NCBI RefSeq assembly: GCF_030296055.1
Contig: NZ_AP027370.1
Span: 2,096,501-2,160,500 of the forward strand
Source: Hydrogenimonas cancrithermarum
GTDB lineage: Bacteria > Campylobacterota > Campylobacteria > Campylobacterales > Hydrogenimonadaceae
Direction of reading: 5' to 3'
Length of the DNA: 64,000 nucleotides
The notes beneath the pieces are model-generated. The model searched no databases, had not been told where the DNA came from, and worked only from the letters and a program-made list of their open reading frames with translations. Below are positions 48,118-57,209 of the stretch, one piece after another. The translations under genes and the position numbers were made by a program. The first letter of the stretch is position 1; every line of letters begins with the position of its first letter.

Positions 48118-48267
48118 TTACATTCCATCAGCAATCGTTTCAGATATTTTCAATCGGTAAAGGTTTTGCAAAAATGTTGCATCTTTTGACGATCTTGAGC
48201 TGCTTTTCGTTTTCCACTCCCGTAAAATCCCGCCAATGCGTCTGAGGATGAAACTTTCGATCTCCAT
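48118..48267 (-). CDS. Possible 49-aa open frame in a 340-base spacer
   Basis: The stretch 48058-48397 lacks a clear gene. On the minus strand an ATG at 48267 behind GGAGGGAGCG opens 49 codons (MEIESFILRRIGGILREW...). The composition is basic and Ser-rich; I know no family. It may be a small gene, a decayed one, or chance. Confidence 0.2.
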   Translation of the reverse strand: MEIESFILRRIGGILREWKTKSSSRSSKDATFLQNLYRLKISETIADGM

Positions 48268-48397
48268 GATGATCTCGCTCCCTCCGGTAAGAGGAAAAGT
48301 ATGCTGCCTGAATCGACAATCTCGAAAAGGTCGTCTACATGAGCGGACCTCTCAGCTGGGAAAGATCAAAAAAAAGAAATAATGCGATTGGTATGAT

Positions 48398-48841
48398 TCA
48401 ACGCTTGAGAACCACTTCGCCATAGACGGTGTCGAGTGGATAACCCTGCTCGACCCATTCACGTATACCGCCTTTGAGTGAATAGACGTTGGTGTACCCC
48501 ATCTCTTGCATCGTTTTGGCTGCGAGCTTTCCGCGCTTGCCGGTACAGCAGTAGATGACGATGCGTGCATTTTTGTCCGGTATCGCTTTTTTAACCTTGA
48601 ATTCGAGATAACCGCGTGTGATCTGGACGAGATTGAGGGTGAAAATCTCGCCATGGCCGATTTGATCGGGTTCCCGGATATCCAGGATATAGAGATCGTC
48701 GACTTCATCGGTGATCAGCTTGTAGAGTTCTTTGGGCTCCATCTCCCTGACCGGAATCTCTTTCGGGCATGGGCAGAGTTTTGTCTCCTGTGCGGCGACA
48801 AAAGTGAGCGAAAGCATCATTAGCAGAAGAAGTTTTTTCAT
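48398..48841 (-). CDS. Periplasmic rhodanese-like protein
   Basis: 147 residues with signal peptide (MKKLLLLMMLSLTFVAAQ). Single rhodanese domain; active-site loop CTGKRG preceded by another Cys (YCCTGKRG), and the family end YTNVYSLKGGIREWVEQGYP. It may carry sulfane sulfur in the periplasm, as Sud-type proteins do for polysulfide reductases. It converges with the cytochrome end of the molybdoenzyme operon, which makes a sulfur substrate there more attractive but does not prove it. AAAAAAGG upstream of the ATG. Confidence 0.88.
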   Translation of the reverse strand: MKKLLLLMMLSLTFVAAQETKLCPCPKEIPVREMEPKELYKLITDEVDDLYILDIREPDQIGHGEIFTLNLVQITRGYLEFKVKKAIPDKNARIVIYCCTGKRGKLAAKTMQEMGYTNVYSLKGGIREWVEQGYPLDTVYGEVVLKR

Positions 48842-48920
48842 GTTGAACCTTTTTTTAGCGTATTATAGTTGGTTTGCACAAAATAAGTCAAATAGAACGA
48901 ATATTTTATTGAAATCAATT

Positions 48921-51900
48921 TTATTTACTTAAACCGCCAAGTTCGAGTTTTAGCGGTATCATCCCTGTCTGGGCCACTGTTTGGAGCGCTTTGGGTTGAT
49001 GGATAGCGGTGCGCATTCTCTCGATACCTCTCTTTTCCAGATAGCTGGCGATATTCTCCGCACGATTGTCGGCAAGCCTCCGGAGTTCTTCGGTCGTTAC
49101 CGGGACACTCTTCAACAGGGCTGCGTAGAGTGTATCGAAATATTTTCCTGAATCGGGTTTCTCTTTGTTCTCTTTGAGCCCTTCGACATAGGTTTTTTTC
49201 ACTTTATCGAGTGCCTGTATTCCGGCTCTATCGACAAAGACCCGTTCGAGTAGGTGGATGGTCACTTCATTTTTTATCTTTTCCGAACCTTGTCGCCCGG
49301 ACGAGGCGGTCAGGATATCTTTGAGCTTCCTCCTTCGAATCCCTGAGCTATCTGCGTCGATATGGTAAGAACCCGTCAGCTCGAGTTTCAAAAGCGGACG
49401 TTTTTTGAATATTTCAACCAGTTTGTCGAGTTTTTCCCTTTCCGTTGGATCGATCGTATCGCTACCGGGTTCGAAATCGACATATTGCAGCTCTTCGCCT
49501 TTGATGCCGAGCATATTGCCGAGAAAACGGAACGGGGCGGTGACGATTCCGGAGATCATGTTGCCGATCGCCTGCCAGACCACCTTGCCGACCTTGAATT
49601 TCGGATCGGTGACGTTGCCTTCGAGGGGAATGTCCAGGTCGATGATACCGTTGGAGTCTTTGAGCAGAGCAATCGCCAGTTGGATGGGGGCCTCGATGCT
49701 TTCATCGCTTTCGATCTTGTCACCAAGCTCCAGTTTTTTGAGGACAATTTTATTCTCACTCAACAGTTTCCCGTCCTCTATGGTATATTTGAGTTTAAGC
49801 CACAGCCGTCCATCTTTGATGGTATAGCCGATATACTTTCCCGTATAGGGTGATAGGTTTGTCACATCGAGGTTTCTGAAATCGATATCGATTTCACTCT
49901 TTCTAATCGGATCGGCTGCGATCAAGAAGGCCTTGATGTTCGCCATACCGTATCGGTCTACGATACCTTTGAGCTGGATGGAGGCCAAATTGTCCGGCAG
50001 GCTGCTGATGCCGATTGCTTCTCCTTTAAGGTCTTGGATATGTGTGGCGAAAGGAAGCGGGAGCGACAGGTCGGAGAAATCGCTGCGCCCCTTTTTGATT
50101 TCGACTTTCGTCAGGGAGTAGTTGAGCGATTCTCTTTTTTTCGTCGTCGCCATTTTTATATTTTTGTCTTTGGCTGGACCTCTTTTCACGAGACGGTCGA
50201 GATTGGTCGATTTGTCTTTGGCGACGTGGACTCTGATATAAGGTTCTTCGAGAACCACTTTGTCGATCTTCATCGCATTCGGTCCGAGTTCCAGGTGGGC
50301 TGGTTTGACGGTGATCCTTTCGACACTGAAAATCTCCGATCCCGTGAGCGCGTGGTCGATTTTGAGATGTTTCAGGTCAAGCGAATAGTCGATCGTCGCT
50401 TTTGGCTGCAGCGAGGTGTTGTAGGAGATTTCGGCATGGCTGTTCAGCGAACCTTCGGGAATGTCGATATTGAGAAATTTTTGTACGTAGGGTACGTAAG
50501 GGGTGATCGCGACATCGGATGTCTGGAGCGTAAAATCTGCTTTGAGGGGAGAGAGAAGTAGGGAGCCTTCGGCGCTTATAGTACCTTCGGAAGGCGTTTT
50601 TAACGAAAGACGGAAAGATGATCTCTCTTTCTGTGGAAAAGCGAATCCAACGAGGTGAAATCCTACCTTTTGGGCGGTCAATCTGAGTGGATCCTTCACT
50701 CTTCTCTCCTCGAACCGGAACACTCCATCTTGCAGGTCGAGATTTTTTAGAGTCACTCCAAAAGGCTTGGTATGGTCCGGTTTGACGCTTTTTCTCTTTG
50801 AGGAATTTTTTTGCTTTGAAAGAAAGAGCTTCTGGATATTGCTCTGACCATTTTTGAAAAGAACCAGCCGGATATCGGGTCTATCGATATTGATCTCTTC
50901 GATCGCCAGCTTTTTTTGCGGAAGTCGCAAAAGACCTCGCTTCAGCTCAACGCGTTTAATACGTAAAGGTGTGTTTTCGCCCTCTTTTTCAGTGATTTCG
51001 ATATTGTGCAGGTTGAGGTGTTCAAGCAGGACTTGAACGGTGCCGTTCGTCTCGAAATGGAGTGCTTCGAAGCTGTGGGTATGGTCGGCATCGACGAAGT
51101 AGAGAGGCCCTTCGAGCCGTGTGTGAAGATTGTCGATCCGTACCTCTTTGATTCCGATTTTCCAGGGGGACATTGCCGCTGTAATGGGCTCCGTACTTGT
51201 CGGTATCTTTCTTTTCACTGGTTGGGCTCGTTTTTTCCATGTATTGAAAGAGAAGCTTCCTTGTTTGTCGACCGCTGTGTAGAGTTTGGCATTGTCGAGT
51301 ATGACTTCGTCGATGCTAACGCTTCGCTCCGGCCATTCGGCATCGATATTTCTGATCTCGAAAAGATCGATCGTCGCAGGTGTCGAGACGGCATCATCGA
51401 GGCGGAAATTATGTATCGCAAGGCGCCCCTTTGTGATTTTCGCACGGATGCCCGGATGCGTTTGTTCAATGTTGTAGGTCAGAGAAAGATCGCCTCTTCC
51501 TTCTCTGAGATCGAGTGTCGTAGACTCCTTTAGATAGTGATTGATCTTTTTGAGATTGGCACTTTGGATATCCAGTTCCCCCCTTACGTAAAACGGGTTG
51601 AGGGATATTTTGGAGAAAGAGCGTACGAATGCCGTATCTTTCGTTTCTATTTCATAGACCAAAAATCCATACTCGTTGGGAAGGGTGGAGATATTCTCAA
51701 TTCCGAAATTGTAATTGGTCGCCACAATTTTGACGGGTTCCGCTTTACTCAGATCTTCGAATGTCAGAGTCGCCGATTCGATCGCAAACTGCCTGATGCG
51801 CAGTGGCGGCAACGAGGATGTATCGGAGAGACTCTTTGTGTCGGATGGCGTCTGTTTTTTTTCAAGATGTTTTAGAATATTGGAGAAGTTGAAACTTCCG

Positions 51901-52250
51901 TCTTCTTCTATTACTATATGGATCGCCGGCCGCTTGAACCGCAATGCGTCAAAACCGATCGATCGGTTGAAAAGGGAAGATATGGGTGAAAAGTCGATAT
52001 CGAGCGCTTTGAGCGTAAAAAAGTCTCTCTCGTTTTTGTCTTCGATTGTTATATCCGAAAGTTCCAACTGCATAGTGTAGGGATTGAACGATATCGCACC
52101 TATCGTCACATCGGTACCGAGCGTTTTTGATAGCAAGGGTGGCAAATTTTTCGATGCAATGAACGGTAACATCCAAAAACCTGCGATCGTGTAGAAAAAA
52201 AAGAGGAAGGCAAGGCAGCAGTACCAAAATTTTTTACGATAGATTTTCAT
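48921..52250 (-). CDS. AsmA-like DUF748 protein, very large
   Basis: 1109 residues. One N-terminal membrane span (about 8-30), then a long periplasmic part with repeated beta-rich AsmA/DUF748 units (TLGTDVTIGAISFNPYTMQL; LDIDFSPISSLFNRSIGFDAL; LGDKIESDESIEAPIQLA), and near residue 925-985 an OmpA-like stretch (VDFEPGSDTIDPTEREKLDKL). Such proteins are thought to form hydrophobic grooves for lipid transfer between the membranes or to influence envelope structure. It is monocistronic as far as visible, with 204 bases to the divergent signalling gene. Confidence 0.85.
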   Translation of the reverse strand: MKIYRKKFWYCCLAFLFFFYTIAGFWMLPFIASKNLPPLLSKTLGTDVTIGAISFNPYTMQLELSDITIEDKNERDFFTLKALDIDFSPISSLFNRSIGFDALRFKRPAIHIVIEEDGSFNFSNILKHLEKKQTPSDTKSLSDTSSLPPLRIRQFAIESATLTFEDLSKAEPVKIVATNYNFGIENISTLPNEYGFLVYEIETKDTAFVRSFSKISLNPFYVRGELDIQSANLKKINHYLKESTTLDLREGRGDLSLTYNIEQTHPGIRAKITKGRLAIHNFRLDDAVSTPATIDLFEIRNIDAEWPERSVSIDEVILDNAKLYTAVDKQGSFSFNTWKKRAQPVKRKIPTSTEPITAAMSPWKIGIKEVRIDNLHTRLEGPLYFVDADHTHSFEALHFETNGTVQVLLEHLNLHNIEITEKEGENTPLRIKRVELKRGLLRLPQKKLAIEEINIDRPDIRLVLFKNGQSNIQKLFLSKQKNSSKRKSVKPDHTKPFGVTLKNLDLQDGVFRFEERRVKDPLRLTAQKVGFHLVGFAFPQKERSSFRLSLKTPSEGTISAEGSLLLSPLKADFTLQTSDVAITPYVPYVQKFLNIDIPEGSLNSHAEISYNTSLQPKATIDYSLDLKHLKIDHALTGSEIFSVERITVKPAHLELGPNAMKIDKVVLEEPYIRVHVAKDKSTNLDRLVKRGPAKDKNIKMATTKKRESLNYSLTKVEIKKGRSDFSDLSLPLPFATHIQDLKGEAIGISSLPDNLASIQLKGIVDRYGMANIKAFLIAADPIRKSEIDIDFRNLDVTNLSPYTGKYIGYTIKDGRLWLKLKYTIEDGKLLSENKIVLKKLELGDKIESDESIEAPIQLAIALLKDSNGIIDLDIPLEGNVTDPKFKVGKVVWQAIGNMISGIVTAPFRFLGNMLGIKGEELQYVDFEPGSDTIDPTEREKLDKLVEIFKKRPLLKLELTGSYHIDADSSGIRRRKLKDILTASSGRQGSEKIKNEVTIHLLERVFVDRAGIQALDKVKKTYVEGLKENKEKPDSGKYFDTLYAALLKSVPVTTEELRRLADNRAENIASYLEKRGIERMRTAIHQPKALQTVAQTGMIPLKLELGGLSK

Positions 52251-52454
52251 GATTGCTGCCTTTTTAATAGCGTTCGGTCTTTATCGGGCAATATAGAATT
52301 ATACCCAACGTCAAATCACAAAACCAGGATCTAAAATTTTTGTTGTATAATCAATTAATATTATCTTTAAAAGATTTGTTTTTTCAAAAGCGTCGAGCTT
52401 CCCGAGAATGGTGGGTTGTGTGATGTTGACTTGTTGTAAAAGGTTGAGAGGAAA

Positions 52455-54578
52455 ATGGGTTTTGATAAAAACGACAAAATAATTAAAAACGACAGGTTTT
52501 TTCGATTGATGGCGGACAATCTGCCGGATATGCTCTGGGCGAAAGATATTGAAGGGCGGTATCTTTTCGCCAACCGTGCCCTTTGTGAAAATCTTCTCAT
52601 GGCGAAAGATACGCAAGAGCCGATAGGGAAGCAGGATATTTTTTTCGCCGAAAGAGAACGCCGAAAGCATCCGGAAAATCAGGAGTGGCATACGTTCGGA
52701 GAACTCTGTTTCAATACCGATCTCATCACGCTCGAACATATGAAGCCGATGCGATTCGAAGAGTATGGCAACGTGAAAGGAAAAATGCTCTATCTCGAAG
52801 TGCACAAGGCACCTCTCTTCGACGAGCAAGGCAAACTTCTCGGAACGGTGGGAAGTGCGCGGGATATCACGCGTCAAAAAGAGCTGGAACGGCAGATCAA
52901 AAAGTCGAACGAGACGTTCGAACAACTCCTCAATGCAACGATCGAGGGATTGTTCGTGTTCGACAGCGAAAGAAGGTGTATTCAGGTCAACGAAATGGCG
53001 GCGAAAATTACCGGTTATTCGCAGAAGGAGCTGATTGGCAAACACGCCCTCGACGATCTCGTCGCACCGGAATCGTTCGATATCGTCAAAGAGAAAATAC
53101 GACTCGACTCGGCGGAGCCTTACGAGATGATCGTTATGAGAAGAGACGGTTCGCGCGTTCCCGTGATTGCGCGAGGAAAAAACCTCGAACTTTTCGGAAA
53201 GCGGGTCCGTATCAGTGCGATTATGGATATCACCGAGATGAAAGAGGCTCAGACAAAGATCGAGTATCTCGCCTACTACGACGTTCTCACGGGATTGCCG
53301 AATAGAAGGCTGTTGACCAGGTATCTTGAACAGGCGATGCATTTTTCCGCCAGGAACGGCAATTACGGCGCCCTTATTTTCATGGATCTCGACAATTTCA
53401 AGAAGATCAACGACACGGCCGGCCACGATAGTGGAGATAGGCTGCTCAAAGAGATAGCGACAAGGATAAAAGATTCGATCCGAAGAAGTGACACGGTTTC
53501 GAGATTCGGAGGGGACGAGTTTGTCATTCTTCTGACAAATCTGAAAGGCACGGCCGAGAAGGTGGGGCTGGAGGTAGAAAAATGGGCGGAAAACATCCGC
53601 TCGAAAGTAGAAGAACAGTTCTGGTTACCCGAACCAATGAAGATGAAAATCCATCCTGAATGCAGTATGGGTATAACGCTTTTCAAAGGGGATGTCAGAA
53701 CGACCGACGAACTTCTGAAGCATGCCGATATCGCTTTGTACGAGGCAAAAAATTCCGGCAGAAACTGCATAAGGTTCTACAACAGAAAAATGCAGCAGAA
53801 TGTTGATAAACAGATCGAAACGGAGCATCAGCTGAACGAAGCGTTCAGCAGGAACGAGATCGAAGTCCATTATCAACCGCAACTCTCGATGCAAGGAAAG
53901 ATCAAAGCCGCCGAAGCGCTCTGTCGCTGGAATCATCCCGTTAAAGGCTTGATTACCCCGGATCAATTCATTCCCGTAGCCGAGATGAGTGGACAGATCA
54001 TCAAACTCGGCGATATTATGCTCGAGAAAGTTTGTAATCGTTTGAAAATTTGGTCGGGGATCGAAGGTTTCAACAATCTCGCGATAAGTCTCAATATCAG
54101 TGTCAAACAGTTCATGTCTCCATCGTTTGTTCAGAGTGTCGAAGAGAAGATCGAGAAGTACGGTGTAAGGCCTCATATGCTGAAACTGGAGCTTACGGAA
54201 TCTCTTTTTCTGGACAATTTCGATAAAGTAGTCAAGAAAATGAACAGGCTCAAGAAGATCGGTATCGAGATATCACTGGACGATTTCGGAACCGGTTTCT
54301 CTTCTCTCTCCTATCTGAAAAAGTTGCCGCTCACCCAATTGAAGATCGACCGCTCGTTCATTCGGGATATCATTGAAGACGACAACGATAAAGCGATCGT
54401 TCGGGCTACGATCGCTATTGCCGAATCGATGGGGCTCGAAACAGTGGCCGAGGGGGTCGAAACGGCCGAACAGAAAGAGCTTCTCGAAGATATGGGGTGT
54501 AAAATCTATCAGGGGTATCTCTTCAGCAAGCCACTTCCTTTGGAAGAGTTCGAAGCATACGCAGCAGACAAACTGTAG
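52455..54578 (+). CDS. PAS-PAS-GGDEF-EAL cyclic-di-GMP protein
   Basis: 707 residues, no membrane span. Two PAS domains (about 10-145, starting FRLMADNLPDMLWAKD; and 150-275, with NATIEGLFVFDSERRC), a GGDEF domain (about 280-440) with intact RFGGDEFVIL, and an EAL domain (about 455-700) with AEALCRWNHP, LDDFGTGFSSLSYL and AEGVETAEQ. The catalytic motifs of both enzymes look intact, so it may both make and degrade cyclic-di-GMP in response to a cytoplasmic redox or ligand signal. It starts with ATG 52455 after GTTGAGAGGAAA. Confidence 0.92.
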   Translation: MGFDKNDKIIKNDRFFRLMADNLPDMLWAKDIEGRYLFANRALCENLLMAKDTQEPIGKQDIFFAERERRKHPENQEWHTFGELCFNTDLITLEHMKPMRFEEYGNVKGKMLYLEVHKAPLFDEQGKLLGTVGSARDITRQKELERQIKKSNETFEQLLNATIEGLFVFDSERRCIQVNEMAAKITGYSQKELIGKHALDDLVAPESFDIVKEKIRLDSAEPYEMIVMRRDGSRVPVIARGKNLELFGKRVRISAIMDITEMKEAQTKIEYLAYYDVLTGLPNRRLLTRYLEQAMHFSARNGNYGALIFMDLDNFKKINDTAGHDSGDRLLKEIATRIKDSIRRSDTVSRFGGDEFVILLTNLKGTAEKVGLEVEKWAENIRSKVEEQFWLPEPMKMKIHPECSMGITLFKGDVRTTDELLKHADIALYEAKNSGRNCIRFYNRKMQQNVDKQIETEHQLNEAFSRNEIEVHYQPQLSMQGKIKAAEALCRWNHPVKGLITPDQFIPVAEMSGQIIKLGDIMLEKVCNRLKIWSGIEGFNNLAISLNISVKQFMSPSFVQSVEEKIEKYGVRPHMLKLELTESLFLDNFDKVVKKMNRLKKIGIEISLDDFGTGFSSLSYLKKLPLTQLKIDRSFIRDIIEDDNDKAIVRATIAIAESMGLETVAEGVETAEQKELLEDMGCKIYQGYLFSKPLPLEEFEAYAADKL

Positions 54579-54585
54579 TCGTATG

Positions 54586-55515
54586 TTAGACTTTTTTGAG
54601 GAGACAGAGAAAAAAGCCGTCCATTGATTCGGTGGGAAGAATACGTACAGCTTTGGAGAGGTTGAGGTTAAATCTTTTTTTCTTCCATTGCGTGACTCCG
54701 GGGTGAATGTTTTCTATCGGTATCTCGATGGGTTCGACATGAATCTCCGGATGTTTGTGCAGGGCTTTGTCGACGACGGCTTCGTTCTCTTCCGGGGCGA
54801 ATGAGCAAGTGGCGTAGAGGAGCTTTCCACCCGGTTTCAGACTTTTTATCGCCGACTCCATCAGCCGATATTGCAGCTTTGCCATCTCTTTGATCTTGCG
54901 TTCGCTCCAAAAGGCGTATGTTTGTGGAGCGTATGTCTTGAATTTCGCTTCGGTAGAGCAGGGCGCATCGAGTAAAACCCTGTCGAACATGGCGGGACAT
55001 TTGTTTCCTACGCCGCGGCCGTCCGCCATGTAGTGGTGGGCGATTGTGGCACCGCCTCGCTCGAGGTTGGCTTTGAGACGGAAAAAACGATCTTTCCCCG
55101 GTTCGACGACCGACAGCCAACCCTCGTTTTGCATCATGGCTGCCATCATCAGCGATTTTCCGCCGGGAGCCGCCGTCAGGTCGAGCACCGTTTCGCCCGG
55201 TCTTGGACCGAGTATGAGTGGTGCGAGCATTGATGAAAGGCTCTGGATATAGATATCCCCCCTATCGAAAAGGCGTGAATGGGTCAATGTGTCGCGCATC
55301 TTCGCTTCGACGCTGAATGCGTAAGGGTACCAAGCCACCGGTTCGGGTTCGAGCCCCTCTTCATCCAACTGTTTCAGTGCGGTATCGGTATCCGTTTTGA
55401 GCGGATTGATGCGGAAGGAGACCCGCCTTGGGCGCTCGAAGGTTTCAAGCAGTGTGTCGGCATCGTCGGGATAGATGGCGCGAAACCGCTCGATGAATAG
55501 ATCGGGCAGTGGCAT
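54586..55515 (-). CDS. RsmB/NOP-family RNA (cytosine-5) methyltransferase
   Basis: 309 residues. SAM-binding motif DLTAAPGGKSLMMAAMM, motif IV DAPCSTEAKF and motif VI YATCSFAPEENEAVV, the two Cys residues used by m5C RNA methyltransferases. The N-terminal NusB-like domain of RsmB is missing, so it is the short NOP2/Sun form; rRNA or tRNA target uncertain. Followed on the same strand by pgpA upstream (3 bases between), so it is probably co-transcribed with pgpA and sat. Confidence 0.9.
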   Translation of the reverse strand: MPLPDLFIERFRAIYPDDADTLLETFERPRRVSFRINPLKTDTDTALKQLDEEGLEPEPVAWYPYAFSVEAKMRDTLTHSRLFDRGDIYIQSLSSMLAPLILGPRPGETVLDLTAAPGGKSLMMAAMMQNEGWLSVVEPGKDRFFRLKANLERGGATIAHHYMADGRGVGNKCPAMFDRVLLDAPCSTEAKFKTYAPQTYAFWSERKIKEMAKLQYRLMESAIKSLKPGGKLLYATCSFAPEENEAVVDKALHKHPEIHVEPIEIPIENIHPGVTQWKKKRFNLNLSKAVRILPTESMDGFFLCLLKKV

Positions 55516-55518
55516 TGG

Positions 55519-55992
55519 CTATCCTAGCATGTGATAATGCAGAAGCACCTGCATTACGAGGGCACTTGAAAATCCCGCCGCGGCACCCGCGACGAGGTCG
55601 TCACCCATGACGCCCCAGCCACCGGGAGCTTCGCGGTCGATGCGTCCTATGATGGAGGGTTTCCAGATGTCGTAGGTACGGAAAAAGAGAAAACTCAAAA
55701 TGAGGGCGGGAAACGAGATCCCGCTGATGCAGAGTGCCAGCCAGATGCCGGCGACTTCGTCGATGACGATGCGCTTGTCGTCGTGGATCCCGCTCCGCAG
55801 CTCGTAGCGGTTGATCTCGCGAACCCCGATAAGCGTCACCAGTATCGTCAAAAGAAAGAGCGTTTCGATCGGAAAATAGGAGAGTATGGCCATACCGATG
55901 AGAAGGCCGACGAGCGTCCCCCATGTTCCGGGTGCTTTGGGAAGAAGCCCGCTTCCCAAACCGGCGAGAAACAGTTTTTCTGAAACATTCAT
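55519..55992 (-). CDS. pgpA: Phosphatidylglycerophosphatase A
   Basis: Integral membrane phosphatase in phosphatidylglycerol synthesis. 157 residues from ATG 55992, with the PgpA pattern GLGSGLLPKAPGTWGTL, VIDEVAGIWLAL, FFRTYDIWKPSIIGRID and GGWGVMGDDLVAGAAAG. It has four spans. The upstream sequence (GGAGAATGGAAG) is low-complexity; a start further up would add unlikely residues. Confidence 0.93.
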   Translation of the reverse strand: MNVSEKLFLAGLGSGLLPKAPGTWGTLVGLLIGMAILSYFPIETLFLLTILVTLIGVREINRYELRSGIHDDKRIVIDEVAGIWLALCISGISFPALILSFLFFRTYDIWKPSIIGRIDREAPGGWGVMGDDLVAGAAAGFSSALVMQVLLHYHMLG

Positions 55993-56012
55993 CTTCCATT
56001 CTCCATCTTCAA

Positions 56013-57209
56013 TCATTTCAAAGAGGTGGTTTGATAGAGCTTCATCAGTTTGATGTAAAAATCCTCTTCGCTCTGACTCTCCAGCAGACCAGACCCAGGC
56101 ATCAGGTCGTAATAGATTTTTTCCAGGTTTTCGAAGCGATTGGGAAAGAGGTGGGTCAAAATCATCGCCGAAATCTCTTTGCGGATCAGTACGGCCGGTG
56201 GAAGAAGCCCCTTTTTCAAGAGCTCGAGAATCGAGTCGGCATGATAGGAGATATGGTGATGCTCGCCATGTGGACAGGTGCGGCTGCTGACGAGTGTGCG
56301 GCAGATATCGCAGTAAGCGTACTCTGGCGCTGTATGGATCTGAATCTCGAATCCTTTGAGATGGTCGAAAACCGATTGGATGCGGTTTTTGTCGTAAAAG
56401 GAGCCGAGTCCGGCATGGTTCTGGCCGATCACCAGCTCGTCGCACCCGAAGTTTTCTGCGACAAGAGCATCGAGGATCACTTCGTTGTAACCGGCGAAGA
56501 TGTAGGTGTACTCCAACGGTACGATCACGACGCGGTTGGCAGGCAGATAGTTTTTGACGAAATAATCCATCGAGCGGTAGCGCAGCTCGTAAGGGAGGGT
56601 ACTGTCCTCCTGATAGGGTTTGAAGAGGAAAATTACAACCAGGTCTGAGCGGTCGAGTGTGGTCCGGATGAGACGTTCATGCGCCCGGTGCAGGGGACGC
56701 GCTGCCATCATCAGTGCACTGGTCTGTTTCGCTCCGATACGGTTTTTCGCCACTGTGATCTGCTCTTTGATTTTTCGCAGAGATGGATACTCCACATGGT
56801 ATTTTCCGCTTACGGCGTAGTGCCCAAGACGTTTCATCGTCGCCTGGACGCCTGGATGAGATGCGTTTTGGGTACCGTAGATCTCCTGGACGCGTGCCTC
56901 CGGATCGATTTTGAACACTTCGTCGACCTTGAGCCATCCGACAGGTTTGCCGTTGACGAAGAGGTCGACGATCTCTCCGGGTTTCAGTGCCTTTAAAACC
57001 TCTTCGTTTCGTCGCCCTTTGGGGGCGAGAATGAAAGAGAAAGGAAAGCTGTGCCCTTTGTAGCACTTGGTATGGTTGACCTCTTCGGAAGTTTTTTCAT
57101 CCATCAATCCGTCGACAGGATGCAGTAACCCCTCCTGCACCAGTGCGAGGGTCGAAAGCGCCTCCTGGTCGATGAAGAGCGCCTTTTTACTTTTTCTTGA
57201 ATATGCCAT
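56013..57209 (-). CDS. sat: Divergent ATP sulfurylase (sulfate adenylyltransferase)
   Basis: 398 residues of the monomeric Sat family, which interconverts ATP + sulfate and APS + PPi. N-terminal PUA-like domain (about 1-150), then the nucleotidyltransferase core. The HxxH motif is present as RPLHRAHE but the usual QTRNP before it is AARP; the second motif GRDHAG reads GQNHAG. A zinc-like site C-x2-C...C-x-H (YCDICRTL, TCPHGEHHH) is present near 300. The replaced residues bind ATP/sulfate in known enzymes, so activity may differ. In this phylum it could work in sulfite oxidation or assimilation; no aprAB or cysC is nearby. It overlaps the upstream regulator by 23 bases. Confidence 0.85.
   Translation of the reverse strand: MAYSRKSKKALFIDQEALSTLALVQEGLLHPVDGLMDEKTSEEVNHTKCYKGHSFPFSFILAPKGRRNEEVLKALKPGEIVDLFVNGKPVGWLKVDEVFKIDPEARVQEIYGTQNASHPGVQATMKRLGHYAVSGKYHVEYPSLRKIKEQITVAKNRIGAKQTSALMMAARPLHRAHERLIRTTLDRSDLVVIFLFKPYQEDSTLPYELRYRSMDYFVKNYLPANRVVIVPLEYTYIFAGYNEVILDALVAENFGCDELVIGQNHAGLGSFYDKNRIQSVFDHLKGFEIQIHTAPEYAYCDICRTLVSSRTCPHGEHHHISYHADSILELLKKGLLPPAVLIRKEISAMILTHLFPNRFENLEKIYYDLMPGSGLLESQSEEDFYIKLMKLYQTTSLK

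Noticed and set aside
52311-53426. 371-codon open frame antisense to the PAS-GGDEF-EAL gene
   Set aside because: No recognisable motif, and the sense strand is a clear PAS domain.
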